Source of the DNA: Calliopsis andreniformis
Lineage: Eukaryota > Arthropoda > Insecta > Hymenoptera > Andrenidae
Direction of reading: 5' to 3'
DNA: 64,000 bases
NCBI RefSeq assembly: GCF_051401765.1
Contig: NW_027480423.1
Coordinates: 15,562,001-15,626,000, forward strand
The notes beneath the pieces are model-generated. The model was not told where the DNA came from. It ran no database searches and saw only the letters and a list, made by a program, of their open reading frames with translations. A program made the position numbers and the translations under genes. Below, piece by piece: positions 27,190 to 39,469 of this stretch; the stretch's first letter is position 1, and each line of letters begins with the position of its first letter.

Positions 27190-27267
27190 GACCATTACAT
27201 TCACACTGGTTGCAATTATTCCTGTTATGACCATTACTTTCACATTGTTTGCAATTATTCATTTTAT
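27190..27267 (+). repeat. 39-bp partial-monomer duplication (copy C)
   Basis: The same 39+39 bp arrangement as in copy B, with the joint CCTGTTATGACCATTAC at 27,221. It lies 3525 bp after the copy B example. Confidence 0.93.
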
Positions 27268-30200
27268 ACGATGGAAAAGCTGTTGTATTTATATCGTATT
27301 TTATGCTTCTGGCGTCGACTTCTTAGCCTCTAACTATACCATCTGATGGAACAACGCCCTAGGGTGAAGCCTAGGTTGCCCTGGACGTAGAAATGAACAT
27401 TACTTTCACACTGGTTGCAATTATTCGTTTTACACAATGGAAAAACTGTTGTACTTATTTTGTATTTGATGCTTCTAGCGTTGACTTCTTAGGCCCTAAC
27501 TATTCCATCTGGTGGAACAACGCCCTAGGGTGAAGCCTAGGTTGCCCGGAACGTAGAAATGACCATATCTTTCACACTGATAGCAATTATTCGTTTTATA
27601 CGATGGAAGGACTGTTATATTTGTATTGTATTTTATACTTCTGGTATTGACTTCTAAGGCCCTAACTTTTCGATCTGGTGGAACAACGCCCTAGAGTGAA
27701 GCCTAGGTTGCCCGGAACGTGGAAATGACCACCGCTTTCACACTGGTTGCAATAATTCCTGTTATACGATGGAAAAGCTGTTGTGTTTATATCGTATTTT
27801 ATGCTTCTGGCGTTGACTTCTTAGGCCTTAACTATACCATCCGATGGAACAACGCCCTAGAGTGAAGCCTAGGTTGCCCTGGACGTAGAAATGAACATTA
27901 CTTTTACACTGGTTGCAATTATTCGTTTTATACAATGGAAAAACTGTTGTACTTATTTTGTATTTGATGCTTCTGGCGTAGACTTCTTAGGCCCTAACTA
28001 TTCGATCTGGTGGAGCAACGCCCTAGAGTGAAGCCTAGGTTGCCCTGGACGTAGAAATGATCATTACTTTCACATTGGTTGCAATTATACGTTTTATACG
28101 ATGGAAAAGCTGTTGTGTTTATATCGTATTTTATGCGTCTGGTGTTGACCTCTAAGGCCCTAATCATTCGATCTGGTGGAGCAACGCACTAGAGTGAAGC
28201 CTAGGTTGCCGGGAACATAGAAATGACCATCACTTTCACACTGGTTGCAATTATTCCTGTTATACGATGGAAAAGCTGTTGTATCTATATAGTATTTTAT
28301 GCTTCTGGCGTTGACTTCTTAGGCCCTAACTATTCCATCTGGTGGAACAACGCCCTAGGGTGAACCCTAGGTTGTCCGGAACGTGGAAATGACCATAACT
28401 TTCACACTGGTTGCAATTATTCGTTTTATATAATGGAAAAACTGTCGTATTTATATTGTATTTTATGCTTCTGGCGTTGACTTCTAAGGCCGTAGCTATT
28501 GGATGTGGTGGAGCAACGCCCTAGAGTGACGCCTAGGTTGCCCGGAACGTAGAAATGACCATTACTTTCACACTGTTTGCAATTATTCATTTTATACGAT
28601 GGAAAGGCTGTTGCATCTTTATTGTATTTTATGCTTCTGACGTTGACTTCTAAGCCCCTTACTATTCGATCTGGTGTAGCAACGCCCTAGAGTGAAGCCT
28701 AGGTTGCCCGGTACGTAGAAATGACCATTACCTTCACGCTTGTTGCAATTATTCCTGTTACTCGATGAAAAAGCTGTTGCACTTCTTATTGCGTTTTATG
28801 CTTCAGGCGTTGACTTCTAAGGCCGTAGCTATTCGATGTGGCGGAGCAACGCCCTAGAGTGAAGCCTAGGTTGGCCGGAACGTAGAAATGGCCATTACTT
28901 TCACACTGTTTGCAATTATTCGTTTTATACGATGGAAGAACTGTTATATTTGTATTGTATTTTATACTTCTGGTATTGACTTCTAAGGCCCTAACTTTTC
29001 GATCTGGTGGAACAACGCCCTAGAGTGAAGCCTAGGTTGCCCGGAACGTGGAAATGACCACCGCTTTCACACTGGTTGCAGTAATTCCTGTTATACGATG
29101 GAAAAGCTGTTGTGTTTATATCGTATTTTATGCTTCTGGCGTTGACTTCTTAGGCCTTAACTATACCATCCGATGGAACAACGCCCTAGAGTGAAGCCTA
29201 GGTTGCCCTGGACGTAGAAATGAACATTACTTTTACACTGGTTGCAATTATTCGTTTTATACAATGGAAAAACTGTTGTACTTATTTTGTATTTGATGCT
29301 TCTGGCGTAGACTTCTTAGGCCCTAACTATTCGATCTGGTGGAGCAACGCCCTAGAGTGAAGCCTAGGTTGCCCTGGACGTAGAAATGATCATTACTTTC
29401 ACATTGGTTGCAATTATACGTTTTATACGATGGAAAAGCTGTTGTGTTTATATCGTATTTTATGCTTCTGGCGTTGACTTCTTAGGCCGTAACTATTCCA
29501 TCTGGTGGAACAACGCCCTATGGTGAAGCCTAGGTTGCCCGGAACGTAGAAATGACCATAACTTTCACACTGGTAGCAATTAATCGTTTTCTACAATGGA
29601 AGAACTGTTACATTTATACTGTATTTTATGCGTCTGGTGTTGACCTCTAAGGCCCTAATCATTCGATCTGGTGGAGCAACGCCCTAGAGTGAAGCCTAGG
29701 TTGCCGGGAACATAGAAATGACCATCACTTTCACACTGGTTGCAATTATTCCTGTTATACGATGGAAAAGCTGTTGTATCTATATAGTATTTTATGCTTC
29801 TGGCGTTGACTTCTTAGGCCCTAACTATTCCATCTGGTGGAACAACGCCCTAGGGTGAACCCTAGGTTGTCCGGAACGTGGAAATGACCATAACTTTCAC
29901 ACTGGTTGCAATTATTCGTTTTATATAATGGAAAAACTGTCGTATTTATATTGTATTTTATGCTTCTGGCGTTGACTTCTAAGGCCGTAGCTATTGGATG
30001 TGGTGGAGCAACGCCCTAGAGTGACGCCTAGGTTGCCCGGAACGTAGAAATGACCATTACTTTCACACTGTTTGCAATTATTCATTTTATACGATGGAAA
30101 GGCTGTTGCATCTTTATTGTATTTTATGCTTCTGACGTTGACTTCTAAGCCCCTTACTATTCGATCTGGTGTAGCAACGCCCTAGAGTGAAGCCTAGGTT

Positions 30201-30817
30201 GCCCGGTACGTAGAAATGACCATTACCTTCACGCTTGTTGCAATTATTCCTGTTACTCGATGAAAAAGCTGTTGCACTTCTTATTGCGTTTTATGCTTCA
30301 GGCGTTGACTTCTAAGGCCGTAGCTATTCGATGTGGCGGAGCAACGCCCTAGAGTGAAGCCTAGGTTGGCCGGAACGTAGATATGGCCATTACTTTCACA
30401 CTGTTTGCAATTATTCGTTTTATACGATGGAAAAGCTGTTGTATTTATATCGTATGTAGTGCTTCTGGCGTTGGCTTCTTAGGCCCTAACTATTCCATCT
30501 GGTGGAACAACGCCCTTGGGTGAAGCCTAGGTTGCCAGGAACGTAGAAATGGCCATAACTTTTACACTGGTAGCAATTATTCGTTTCATACAATGGAAAA
30601 ACTGTTCTATTTATTTTGAATTTTCTGCTTCTGGCTTCGACTTCTAAGGTCCTAGCTATTCGATCTGGTGGGGCAACGTCCAAGAGTGAAGCCTATGTAG
30701 GCCGGAACGTAGAAATGACCATTACTTTCACACTGGTTGCTATTATTCGTTTTATACGATGGAAAAACTGTTGTATTTGTATTGTATTTTATGGTTCTGG
30801 CGTTCACTTCTAAGGCC

Positions 30818-33800
30818 CTAACCCTTCGATGTGGTGGAGCAACGCCTCAGAGTTAAGTCTAGGATGCCCGAAACGCTGAAATGGTCATTACTTTCACATT
30901 GGTTGCAATTATACGTTTAATACGATGGAAAAGCTGTTGTATTTATATCGTATTTTATGCTTCTGGCGTTGACTTCTTAGGCCCTAACTATTCCGTCTGG
31001 TGGAACAACGCCCTAGGGTGAAGCCTAGGTTGCCCGGAACGTAGAAATTACCATAACTTTCACACTGGTAGCAATTATTCGTTTTATACGATGGAAGAAC
31101 TGTTATATTTGTATTGTACTTTATACTTCTGGTGTTGACTTCTAAGGCCCTAACTATTCGATCTGGTGGAGCAACGCCCTAGAGTGAAGCCTAGGTTGCC
31201 GGGAACGTGGAAATGACCATCGCTTTCACACTGGTTGCAATTATTCCTGTTATACGATGGAAAAGCTGTTGTATTTATATCGTATTTTATGCTTCTGGCG
31301 TCGACTTCTTAGCCTCTAACTATACCATCTGATGGAACAACGCCCTAGGGTGAAGCCTAGGTTGCCCTGGACGTAGAAATGAACATTACTTTCACACTGG
31401 TTGCAATTATTCGTTTTATACAATGGAAAAACTGTTGTACTTATTTTCTATTTGATGCTTCTAGCGTTGACTTCTTAGGCCCTTACTATTCGATCGGGTG
31501 GAGCAACGCCTTAGAGTGAAACGTAGGTTACTCGGAACGTAGAAATGACCATTACATTCACACTGGTTGCAATTATTCCTGTTATGACCATTACTTTCAC
31601 ATTGTTTGCAATTATTCATTTTATACGATGGAAAAGCTGTTGTATTTATATCGTATTTTATGCTTCTGGCGTCGACTTCTTAGCCTCTAACTATACCATC
31701 TGATGGAACAACGCCCTAGGGTGAAGCCTAGGTTGCCCTGGACGTAGAAATGAACATTACTTTCACACTGGTTGCAATTATTCGTTTTACACAATGGAAA
31801 AACTGTTGTACTTATTTTGTATTTGATGCTTCTAGCGTTGACTTCTTAGGCCCTAACTATTCCATCTGGTGGAACAACGCCCTAGGGTGAAGCCTAGGTT
31901 GCCCGGAACGTAGAAATGACCATATCTTTCACACTGATAGCAATTATTCGTTTTATACGATGGAAGGACTGTTATATTTGTATTGTATTTTATACTTCTG
32001 GTATTGACTTCTAAGGCCCTAACTTTTCGATCTGGTGGAACAACGCCCTAGAGTGAAGCCTAGGTTGCCCGGAACGTGGAAATGACCACCGCTTTCACAC
32101 TGGTTGCAATAATTCCTGTTATACGATGGAAAAGCTGTTGTGTTTATATCGTATTTTATGCTTCTGGCGTTGACTTCTTAGGCCTTAACTATACCATCCG
32201 ATGGAACAACGCCCTAGAGTGAAGCCTAGGTTGCCCTGGACGTAGAAATGAACATTACTTTTACACTGGTTGCAATTATTCGTTTTATACAATGGAAAAA
32301 CTGTTGTACTTATTTTGTATTTGATGCTTCTGGCGTAGACTTCTTAGGCCCTAACTATTCGATCTGGTGGAGCAACGCCCTAGAGTGAAGCCTAGGTTGC
32401 CCTGGACGTAGAAATGATCATTACTTTCACATTGGTTGCAATTATACGTTTTATACGATGGAAAAGCTGTTGTGTTTATATCGTATTTTATGCGTCTGGT
32501 GTTGACCTCTAAGGCCCTAATCATTCGATCTGGTGGAGCAACGCACTAGAGTGAAGCCTAGATTGCCGGGAACATAGAAATGACCATCACTTTCACACTG
32601 GTTGCAATTATTCCTGTTATACGATGGAAAAGCTGTTGTATCTATATAGTATTTTATGCTTCTGGCGTTGACTTCTTAGGCCCTAACTATTCCATCTGGT
32701 GGAACAACGCCCTAGGGTGAACCCTAGGTTGTCCGGAACGTGGAAATGACCATAACTTTCACACTGGTTGCAATTATTCGTTTTATATAATGGAAAAACT
32801 GTCGTATTTATATTGTATTTTATGCTTCTGGCGTTGACTTCTAAGGCCGTAGCTATTGGATGTGGTGGAGCAACGCCCTAGAGTGACGCCTAGGTTGCCC
32901 GGAACGTAGAAATGACCATTACTTTCACACTGTTTGCAATTATTCATTTTATACGATGGAAAGGCTGTTGCATCTTTATTGTATTTTATGCTTCTGACGT
33001 TGACTTCTAAGCCCCTTACTATTCGATCTGGTGTAGCAACGCCCTAGAGTGAAGCCTAGGTTGCCCGGTACGTAGAAATGACCATTACCTTCACGCTTGT
33101 TGCAATTATTCCTGTTACTCGATGAAAAAGCTGTTGCACTTCTTATTGCGTTTTATGCTTCAGGCGTTGACTTCTAAGGCCGTAGCTATTCGATGTGGCG
33201 GAGCAACGCCCTAGAGTGAAGCCTAGGTTGGCCGGAACGTAGAAATGGCCATTACTTTCACACTGTTTGCAATTATTCGTTTTATACGATGGAAGAACTG
33301 TTATATTTGTATTGTATTTTATACTTCTGGTATTGACTTCTAAGGCCCTAACTTTTCGATCTGGTGGAACAACGCCCTAGAGTGAAGCCTAGGTTGCCCG
33401 GAACGTGGAAATGACCACCGCTTTCACACTGGTTGCAGTAATTCCTGTTATACGATGGAAAAGCTGTTGTGTTTATATCGTATTTTATGCTTCTGGCGTT
33501 GACTTCTTAGGCCTTAACTATACCATCCGATGGAACAACGCCCTAGAGTGAAGCCTAGGTTGCCCTGGACGTAGAAATGAACATTACTTTTACACTGGTT
33601 GCAATTATTCGTTTTATACAATGGAAAAACTGTTGTACTTATTTTGTATTTGATGCTTCTGGCGTAGACTTCTTAGGCCCTAACTATTCGATCTGGTGGA
33701 GCAACGCCCTAGAGTGAAGCCTAGGTTGCCCTGGACGTAGAAATGATCATTACTTTCACATTGGTTGCAATTATACGTTTTATACGATGGAAAAGCTGTT

Positions 33801-35174
33801 GTGTTTATATCGTATTTTATGCTTCTGGCGTTGACTTCTTAGGCCGTAACTATTCCATCTGGTGGAACAACGCCCTATGGTGAAGCCTAGGTTGCCCGGA
33901 ACGTAGAAATGACCATAACTTTCACACTGGTAGCAATTAATCGTTTTCTACAATGGAAGAACTGTTACATTTATACTGTATTTTATGCGTCTGGTGTTGA
34001 CCTCTAAGGCCCTAATCATTCGATCTGGTGGAGCAACGCCCTAGAGTGAAGCCTAGGTTGCCGGGAACATAGAAATGACCATCACTTTCACACTGGTTGC
34101 AATTATTCCTGTTATACGATGGAAAAGCTGTTGTATCTATATAGTATTTTATGCTTCTGGCGTTGACTTCTTAGGCCCTAACTATTCCATCTGGTGGAAC
34201 AACGCCCTAGGGTGAACCCTAGGTTGTCCGGAACGTGGAAATGACCATAACTTTCACACTGGTTGCAATTATTCGTTTTATATAATGGAAAAACTGTCGT
34301 ATTTATATTGTATTTTATGCTTCTGGCGTTGACTTCTAAGGCCGTAGCTATTGGATGTGGTGGAGCAACGCCCTAGAGTGACGCCTAGGTTGCCCGGAAC
34401 GTAGAAATGACCATTACTTTCACACTGTTTGCAATTATTCATTTTATACGATGGAAAGGCTGTTGCATCTTTATTGTATTTTATGCTTCTGACGTTGACT
34501 TCTAAGCCCCTTACTATTCGATCTGGTGTAGCAACGCCCTAGAGTGAAGCCTAGGTTGCCCGGTACGTAGAAATGACCATTACCTTCACGCTTGTTGCAA
34601 TTATTCCTGTTACTCGATGAAAAAGCTGTTGCACTTCTTATTGCGTTTTATGCTTCAGGCGTTGACTTCTAAGGCCGTAGCTATTCGATGTGGCGGAGCA
34701 ACGCCCTAGAGTGAAGCCTAGGTTGGCCGGAACGTAGATATGGCCATTACTTTCACACTGTTTGCAATTATTCGTTTTATACGATGGAAAAGCTGTTGTA
34801 TTTATATCGTATGTAGTGCTTCTGGCGTTGGCTTCTTAGGCCCTAACTATTCCATCTGGTGGAACAACGCCCTTGGGTGAAGCCTAGGTTGCCAGGAACG
34901 TAGAAATGGCCATAACTTTTACACTGGTAGCAATTATTCGTTTCATACAATGGAAAAACTGTTCTATTTATTTTGAATTTTCTGCTTCTGGCTTCGACTT
35001 CTAAGGTCCTAGCTATTCGATCTGGTGGGGCAACGTCCAAGAGTGAAGCCTATGTAGGCCGGAACGTAGAAATGACCATTACTTTCACACTGGTTGCTAT
35101 TATTCGTTTTATACGATGGAAAAACTGTTGTATTTGTATTGTATTTTATGGTTCTGGCGTTCACTTCTAAGGCC
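30818..35174 (+). repeat. HOR copy D, 4357 bp
   Basis: This copy is collinear with copy C at a constant spacing of 4357 bp, checked at 30,818, 31,583, 32,5xx and 34,843. It carries the same internal duplication, with GGAAG-ACTGTTATATTTG runs near 31,962 and 33,291 (about 1329 bp, eight monomers). It shares with copy E the changes CTATTCCGTCTGG (30,987) and GAAATTACC (31,044), which copy C lacks. It shares with the end of copy C the forms CGTATGTAGTGC and GTAGATATGGCC. Confidence 0.9.
31547..31624 (+). repeat. 39-bp partial-monomer duplication (copy D)
   Basis: The joint CTGTTATGACCATTACTT lies at 31,579, exactly 4357 bp after the copy C example. Confidence 0.93.
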
Positions 35175-37926
35175 CTAACCCTTCGATGTGGTGGAGCAAC
35201 GCCTCAGAGTTAAGTCTAGGATGCCCGAAACGCTGAAATGGTCATTACTTTCACATTGGTTGCAATTATACGTTTAATACGATGGAAAAGCTGTTGTATT
35301 TATATCGTATTTTATGCTTCTGGCGTTGACTTCTTAGGCCCTAACTATTCCGTCTGGTGGAACAACGCCCTAGGGTGAAGCCTAGGTTGCCCGGAACGTA
35401 GAAATTACCATAACTTTCACACTGGTAGCAATTATTCGTTTTATACGATGGAAGAACTGTTATATTTGTATTGTACTTTATACTTCTGGTGTTGACTTCT
35501 AAGGCCCTAACTATTCGATCTGGTGGAGCAACGCCCTAGAGTGAAGCCTAGGTTGCCGGGAACGTGGAAATGACCATCGCTTTCACACTGGTTGCAATTA
35601 TTCCTGTTATACGATGGAAAAGCTGTTGTATTTATATCGTATTTTATGCTTCTGGCGTCGACTTCTTAGCCTCTAACTATACCATCTGATGGAACAACGC
35701 CCTAGGGTGAAGCCTAGGTTGCCCTGGACGTAGAAATGAACATTACTTTCACACTGGTTGCAATTATTCGTTTTATACAATGGAAAAACTGTTGTACTTA
35801 TTTTCTATTTGATGCTTCTAGCGTTGACTTCTTAAGCCCTAACTATTCGATCGGGTGGAGCAACGCCTTAGAGTGAAACGTAGGTTACTCAGAACGTAGA
35901 AATGACCATTACATTCACACTGGTTGCAATTATTCCTGTTATGACCATTACTTTCACATTGTTTGCAATTATTCATTTTATACGATGGAAAAGCTGTTGT
36001 ATTTATATCGTATTTTATGCTTCTGGCGTCGACTTCTTAGCCTCTAACTATACCATCTGATGGAACAACGCCCTAGGGTGAAGCCTAGGTTGCCCTGGAC
36101 GTAGAAATGAACATTACTTTCACACTGGTTGCAATTATTCGTTTTATACAATGGAAAAACTGTTGTACTTATTTTGTATTTGATGCTTCTAGCGTAGACT
36201 TCTTAGGCCCTAACTATTCCATCTGGTGGAACAACGCCCTAGGGTGAAGCCTAGGTTGCCCGGAACGTAGAAATGACCATATCTTTCACACTGATAGCAA
36301 TTATTCGTTTTATACGATGGAAGACTGTTATATTTGTATTGTATTTTATACTTTTGGTATTGACTTCTAAGGCCCTAACTTTTCGATCTGGTGGAGCAAC
36401 GCCCTAGAGTGAAGCCTAGGTTGCCCGGAACGTGGAAATGACCACCGCTTTCACACTGGTTGCAATAATTCCTGTTATACGATGGAAAAGCTGTTGTGTT
36501 TATATCGTATTTTATGATTCTGGCGTTGACTTCTTAGGCCTTAACTATACCATCCGATGGAACAACGCCCAAGAGTGAAGCCTAGGTTGCCCTGGACGTA
36601 GAAATGAACATTACTTTTACACTGGTTGCAATTATTCGTTTTATACAATGGAAAAACTGTTGTACTTATTTTGTATTTGATGCTTCTGGCGTAGACTTCT
36701 TAGGCCCTAACTATTCGATCTGGTGGAGCAACGCCCTAGAGTGAAGCCTAGGTTGCCCTGGACGTAGAAATGATCATTACTTTCACATTGGTTGCAATTA
36801 TACGTTTTATACGATGGAAATGCTGTTGTGTTTATATCGTATTTTATGCTTCTGGCGTTGACTTCTTAGGCCGTAACTATTCCATCTGGTGGAACAACGC
36901 CCTATGGTGAAGCCTAGGTTGCCCGGAACGTAGAAATGACCATAACTTTCACACTGGTAGCAATTAATCGTTTTCTACAATGGAAGAACTGTTACATTTA
37001 TACTGTATTTTATGCGTCTGGTGTTGACCTCTAAGTCCCTAATCATTCGATCTGGTGGAGCAACGCCCTAGAGTGAAGCCTAGGTTGCCGGGAACATAGA
37101 AATGACCATCACTTTCACACTGGTTGCAATTATTCCTGTTATACGATGGAAAAGCTGTTGTATCTATATAGTATTTCATGCTTCTGGCGTTGACTTCTTA
37201 GGCCCTAACTATTCCATCTGGTGGAACAACGCCCTAGGGTGAACCCTAGGTTGTCCGGAACGTGGAAATGACCATAACTTTCACACTGGTTGCAATTATT
37301 CGTTTTATCTAATGGAAAAACTGTCGTATTTATATTGTATTTTATGCTTCTGGCGTTGACTTCTAAGGCCGTAGCTATTGGATGTGGTGGAGCAACGCCC
37401 TAGAGTGACGCCTAGGTTGCCCGGAACGTAGAAATGACCATTACTTTCACACTGTTTGCAATTATTCATTTTATACGATGGAAAGGCTGTTGCATCTTTA
37501 TTGTATTTTATGCTTCTGACGTTGACGTCTAAGCCCCTTACTATTCGATCTGGTGTAGCAACGCCCTAGAGTGAGGCCTAGGTTGCCCGGTACGTAGAAA
37601 TGACCATTACCTTCACGCTTGTTGCAATTATTCCTGTTACTCGAAGAAAAAGCTGTTGCACTTCTTATTGCGTTTTATGCTTCAGGCGTTGACTTCTAAG
37701 GCCGTAGCTATTCGATGTGGCGGAGCAACGCCCTAGAGTGAAGCCTAGGTTGGCCGGAACGTAGAAATGGCCATTACTTTCACACTGTTTGCAATTATTC
37801 GTTTTATACGATGGAAAAGCTGTTGTATTTATATCGTATTTAGTGCTTCTGGCGTTGGCTTCTTAGGCCCTAACTATTCCATCTGGTGGAACAACGCCCT
37901 TGGGTGAAGCCTAGGTTGCCAGGAAC
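35175..37926 (+). repeat. HOR copy E, truncated on the right
   Basis: The start matches copy D at 4357-bp spacing, including the 39-bp duplication. From about 36,840 the order skips the internally duplicated section of C and D and follows the simpler order seen in copy A (TATTCCATCTGG with CCCTATGGTGAAG). Copy E carries private changes such as GGAAGACTG (one base shorter, 36,320), TTTTGGTATTG and ATTTCATGC. It ends in the conserved block at 37,917-37,936, where the array turns into flank sequence. Confidence 0.88.
35904..35981 (+). repeat. 39-bp partial-monomer duplication (copy E)
   Basis: The joint CTGTTATGACCATTACTT lies at 35,936, again 4357 bp after the previous copy. Confidence 0.93.
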
Positions 37927-39352
37927 GTAGAAATGCCCATTACTTTCACACTGGTGGCAATTATTCCTGTTATACGATGCAACAACTGTTGTATTTTTAT
38001 TATATTTTATGCTTCTGGCGCTGACGTCTAAGTCCCTAGCTATTCGATCTGGTGGAACAACGCCCTAGAGCGAAGCCTAGGTTGCACGGAACGTAGAAAT
38101 GACCATTACTTTCACACTGGTTGCAATTATTCGTTTTATACGATGGAAAAACTGTTGTATTTATTATGTATTTTATGCTTCTGACGTTGTATTTTAAGGC
38201 CGTAGCTATTCGATGTGGCGGAGCAACGCCCTAGAGTGAAGCCTAGGTTGCCCGGAACCTAGAAATGACCATTACTTTCACACTGGTTGCAATTATTCGT
38301 TTTATACGATGGGAAAGCTGTTGTATTTATATTGGATTTTATGCTTCTGGCGTTGACTTCTAAGGCCGTAGCTATTAGATGTGGTGGAGCAACGCCGTAG
38401 AGTGACGCCCAGGTTGCCCGGAACGTAGAAATGTCCATTACTTTCACACTGGTTGCTATTATTCGTTTTATACGATGGAAAAACTGTTATACTTATATTG
38501 TATTTTATGCTTCTGGCGTTGACTTCTTAGGCCGTAACTATTCGTTCTGGTGGAACAACGCCCTAGACTGAAGCCTAGGTTGCCCGGAACGTAGGACATA
38601 CCATTACATTAACACTGGCTGCAATTACTCCTGTTATACGATGGAAAAACTGTTGTACTTTTATTGTATTTTATGCTTCTGGCGTTTAATTCTAAGTCCC
38701 TAGCTATTCGATCTGGTGGAGCAACACCCCACAGTGAAGACTAGGTTGCCCGGAACGTATATATGACCATAACCTACACACAGGTTGCAATTATTCGTTT
38801 TATACGATGGAAAGACTGTTCGACTTGTTTTGTAGTTTATGTTTCTGGCGCTGACTTCTACGGCCCTAACTCTTCGATCTGGTTTAGCAACGGCCTGGAG
38901 TGAAGCCTAGGTTGCCCGGAGCGTAGGACATACCTTTACCTTCACACTGGTTGCAATTATTCCTGTTATACGATGGAAAAACTGTTGTATTTATATCGTA
39001 TTTTATGCTTCAAGCGTAGACTTCTGAGGTCCTAGCTACTCGAGCTGGTGGAGCAACGCCCTAGAGTGAAACCTAGGTTGCCCGGAACGTAGAAATGACC
39101 ACAACTTTCACACTGGTAGCAATTAGTCGTTTTATACCATGGAAAAACTGTTGTACTTATATTGTATTTTATTCTTCTGGCGTTGACTTCACAGACCCTA
39201 ACTATTCGATCTGGTGGAACAGCGCCCTATAGTGAAGCCTAGGTTGCCCGGAACGTAGCACTGACCATTACGATCACACTGTTTGCAAATATACATTATA
39301 TACGATGGAAAAGCTGTTGTATTTATATTGTATTTTATCCTTCTGGCGTTGA
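37927..39352 (+). repeat. Copy of left-flank segment 8,721-10,146
   Basis: Directly after the HOR domain the sequence matches the left flank at a constant spacing of 29,206 bp. It includes the rare forms GGTTTAGCAACGGCCTGG, TAGGACATACC and CTACTCGAGCTGG. A few single-base changes separate the copies (GCAACAACTG at 37,979 against GGAACAACTG). The match stops at TTCTGGCGTTGA near 39,352, where a different monomer type follows. Confidence 0.9.
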
Positions 39353-39469
39353 CTTCTAAGCCCCTTACTCTTCGATCTGGTGTAGCAACGCCCAAGAGTG
39401 AAGCCTAGGTTGCCCGGTACGTAGAAATGACCATTACCTTCACGCTTGTTGCAATTATTCCTGTTATAC
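39353..39469 (+). repeat. Isolated fragment of an HOR-type monomer in the flank
   Basis: CTTCTAAGCCCCTTACT followed by GATCTGGTGTAGCAACGCCC and GGTACGTAGAAATGACC is the form found once or twice per HOR unit (for example 16,788-16,850 and 20,272-20,340). I do not see it in the equivalent left flank. It joins two flank pieces taken from different places (8.7-10.1 kb and 7.1-9.0 kb). Confidence 0.7.

Larger units (their letters stand above)
26461..30817 (+). repeat. HOR copy C, 4357 bp (26 monomers plus ~40 bp)
   Basis: This is the first copy of the 4357-bp form. It contains an internal near-repeat: 27.6-28.13 kb and 28.93-29.46 kb carry the same run of monomers, and TAATCATTCGATCTGG lies at 28,161 and 29,656. 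Relative to copies A and B it has lost about 663 bp (four monomers) between the GGTGGGGCAACG monomer and the next CTAACCCTTCG marker. It keeps GAAATGACCATAAC at 26,686, where copies D and E have GAAATTACC. Confidence 0.9.
15850..37926 (+). repeat. Homogeneous higher-order-repeat domain
   Basis: This 22-kb block is set apart by near-identical multi-monomer units. The marker CTAACCCTTCGATGTGG lies at 18,122, 21,608, 26,461, 30,818 and 35,175, giving steps of 3486, 4853, 4357 and 4357 bp. A second marker, GGTGGGGCAACGTCCAAG, occurs near 17,309, 20,795, 22,784, 25,648, 30,668 and 35,025. Units are mosaics of one set of monomers with whole-monomer gains and losses. The left edge is shared with the flank sequence at 46.8 kb up to about 15,873. 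The right edge lies in the conserved block at 37,917-37,936, where sequence like 20,680 changes to sequence like 8,721. Confidence 0.93.

Noticed and set aside
17127..35170. Repeated 65-codon frames on both strands (17.1, 20.6, 25.5, 30.5 and 34.8 kb) that look like a conserved small-protein family
   Set aside because: Their conservation comes from the HOR copies themselves, since whole 4-kb units are nearly identical. The unit length of 166 is not a multiple of three, so each monomer is read in a new frame and frames close after one or two units.
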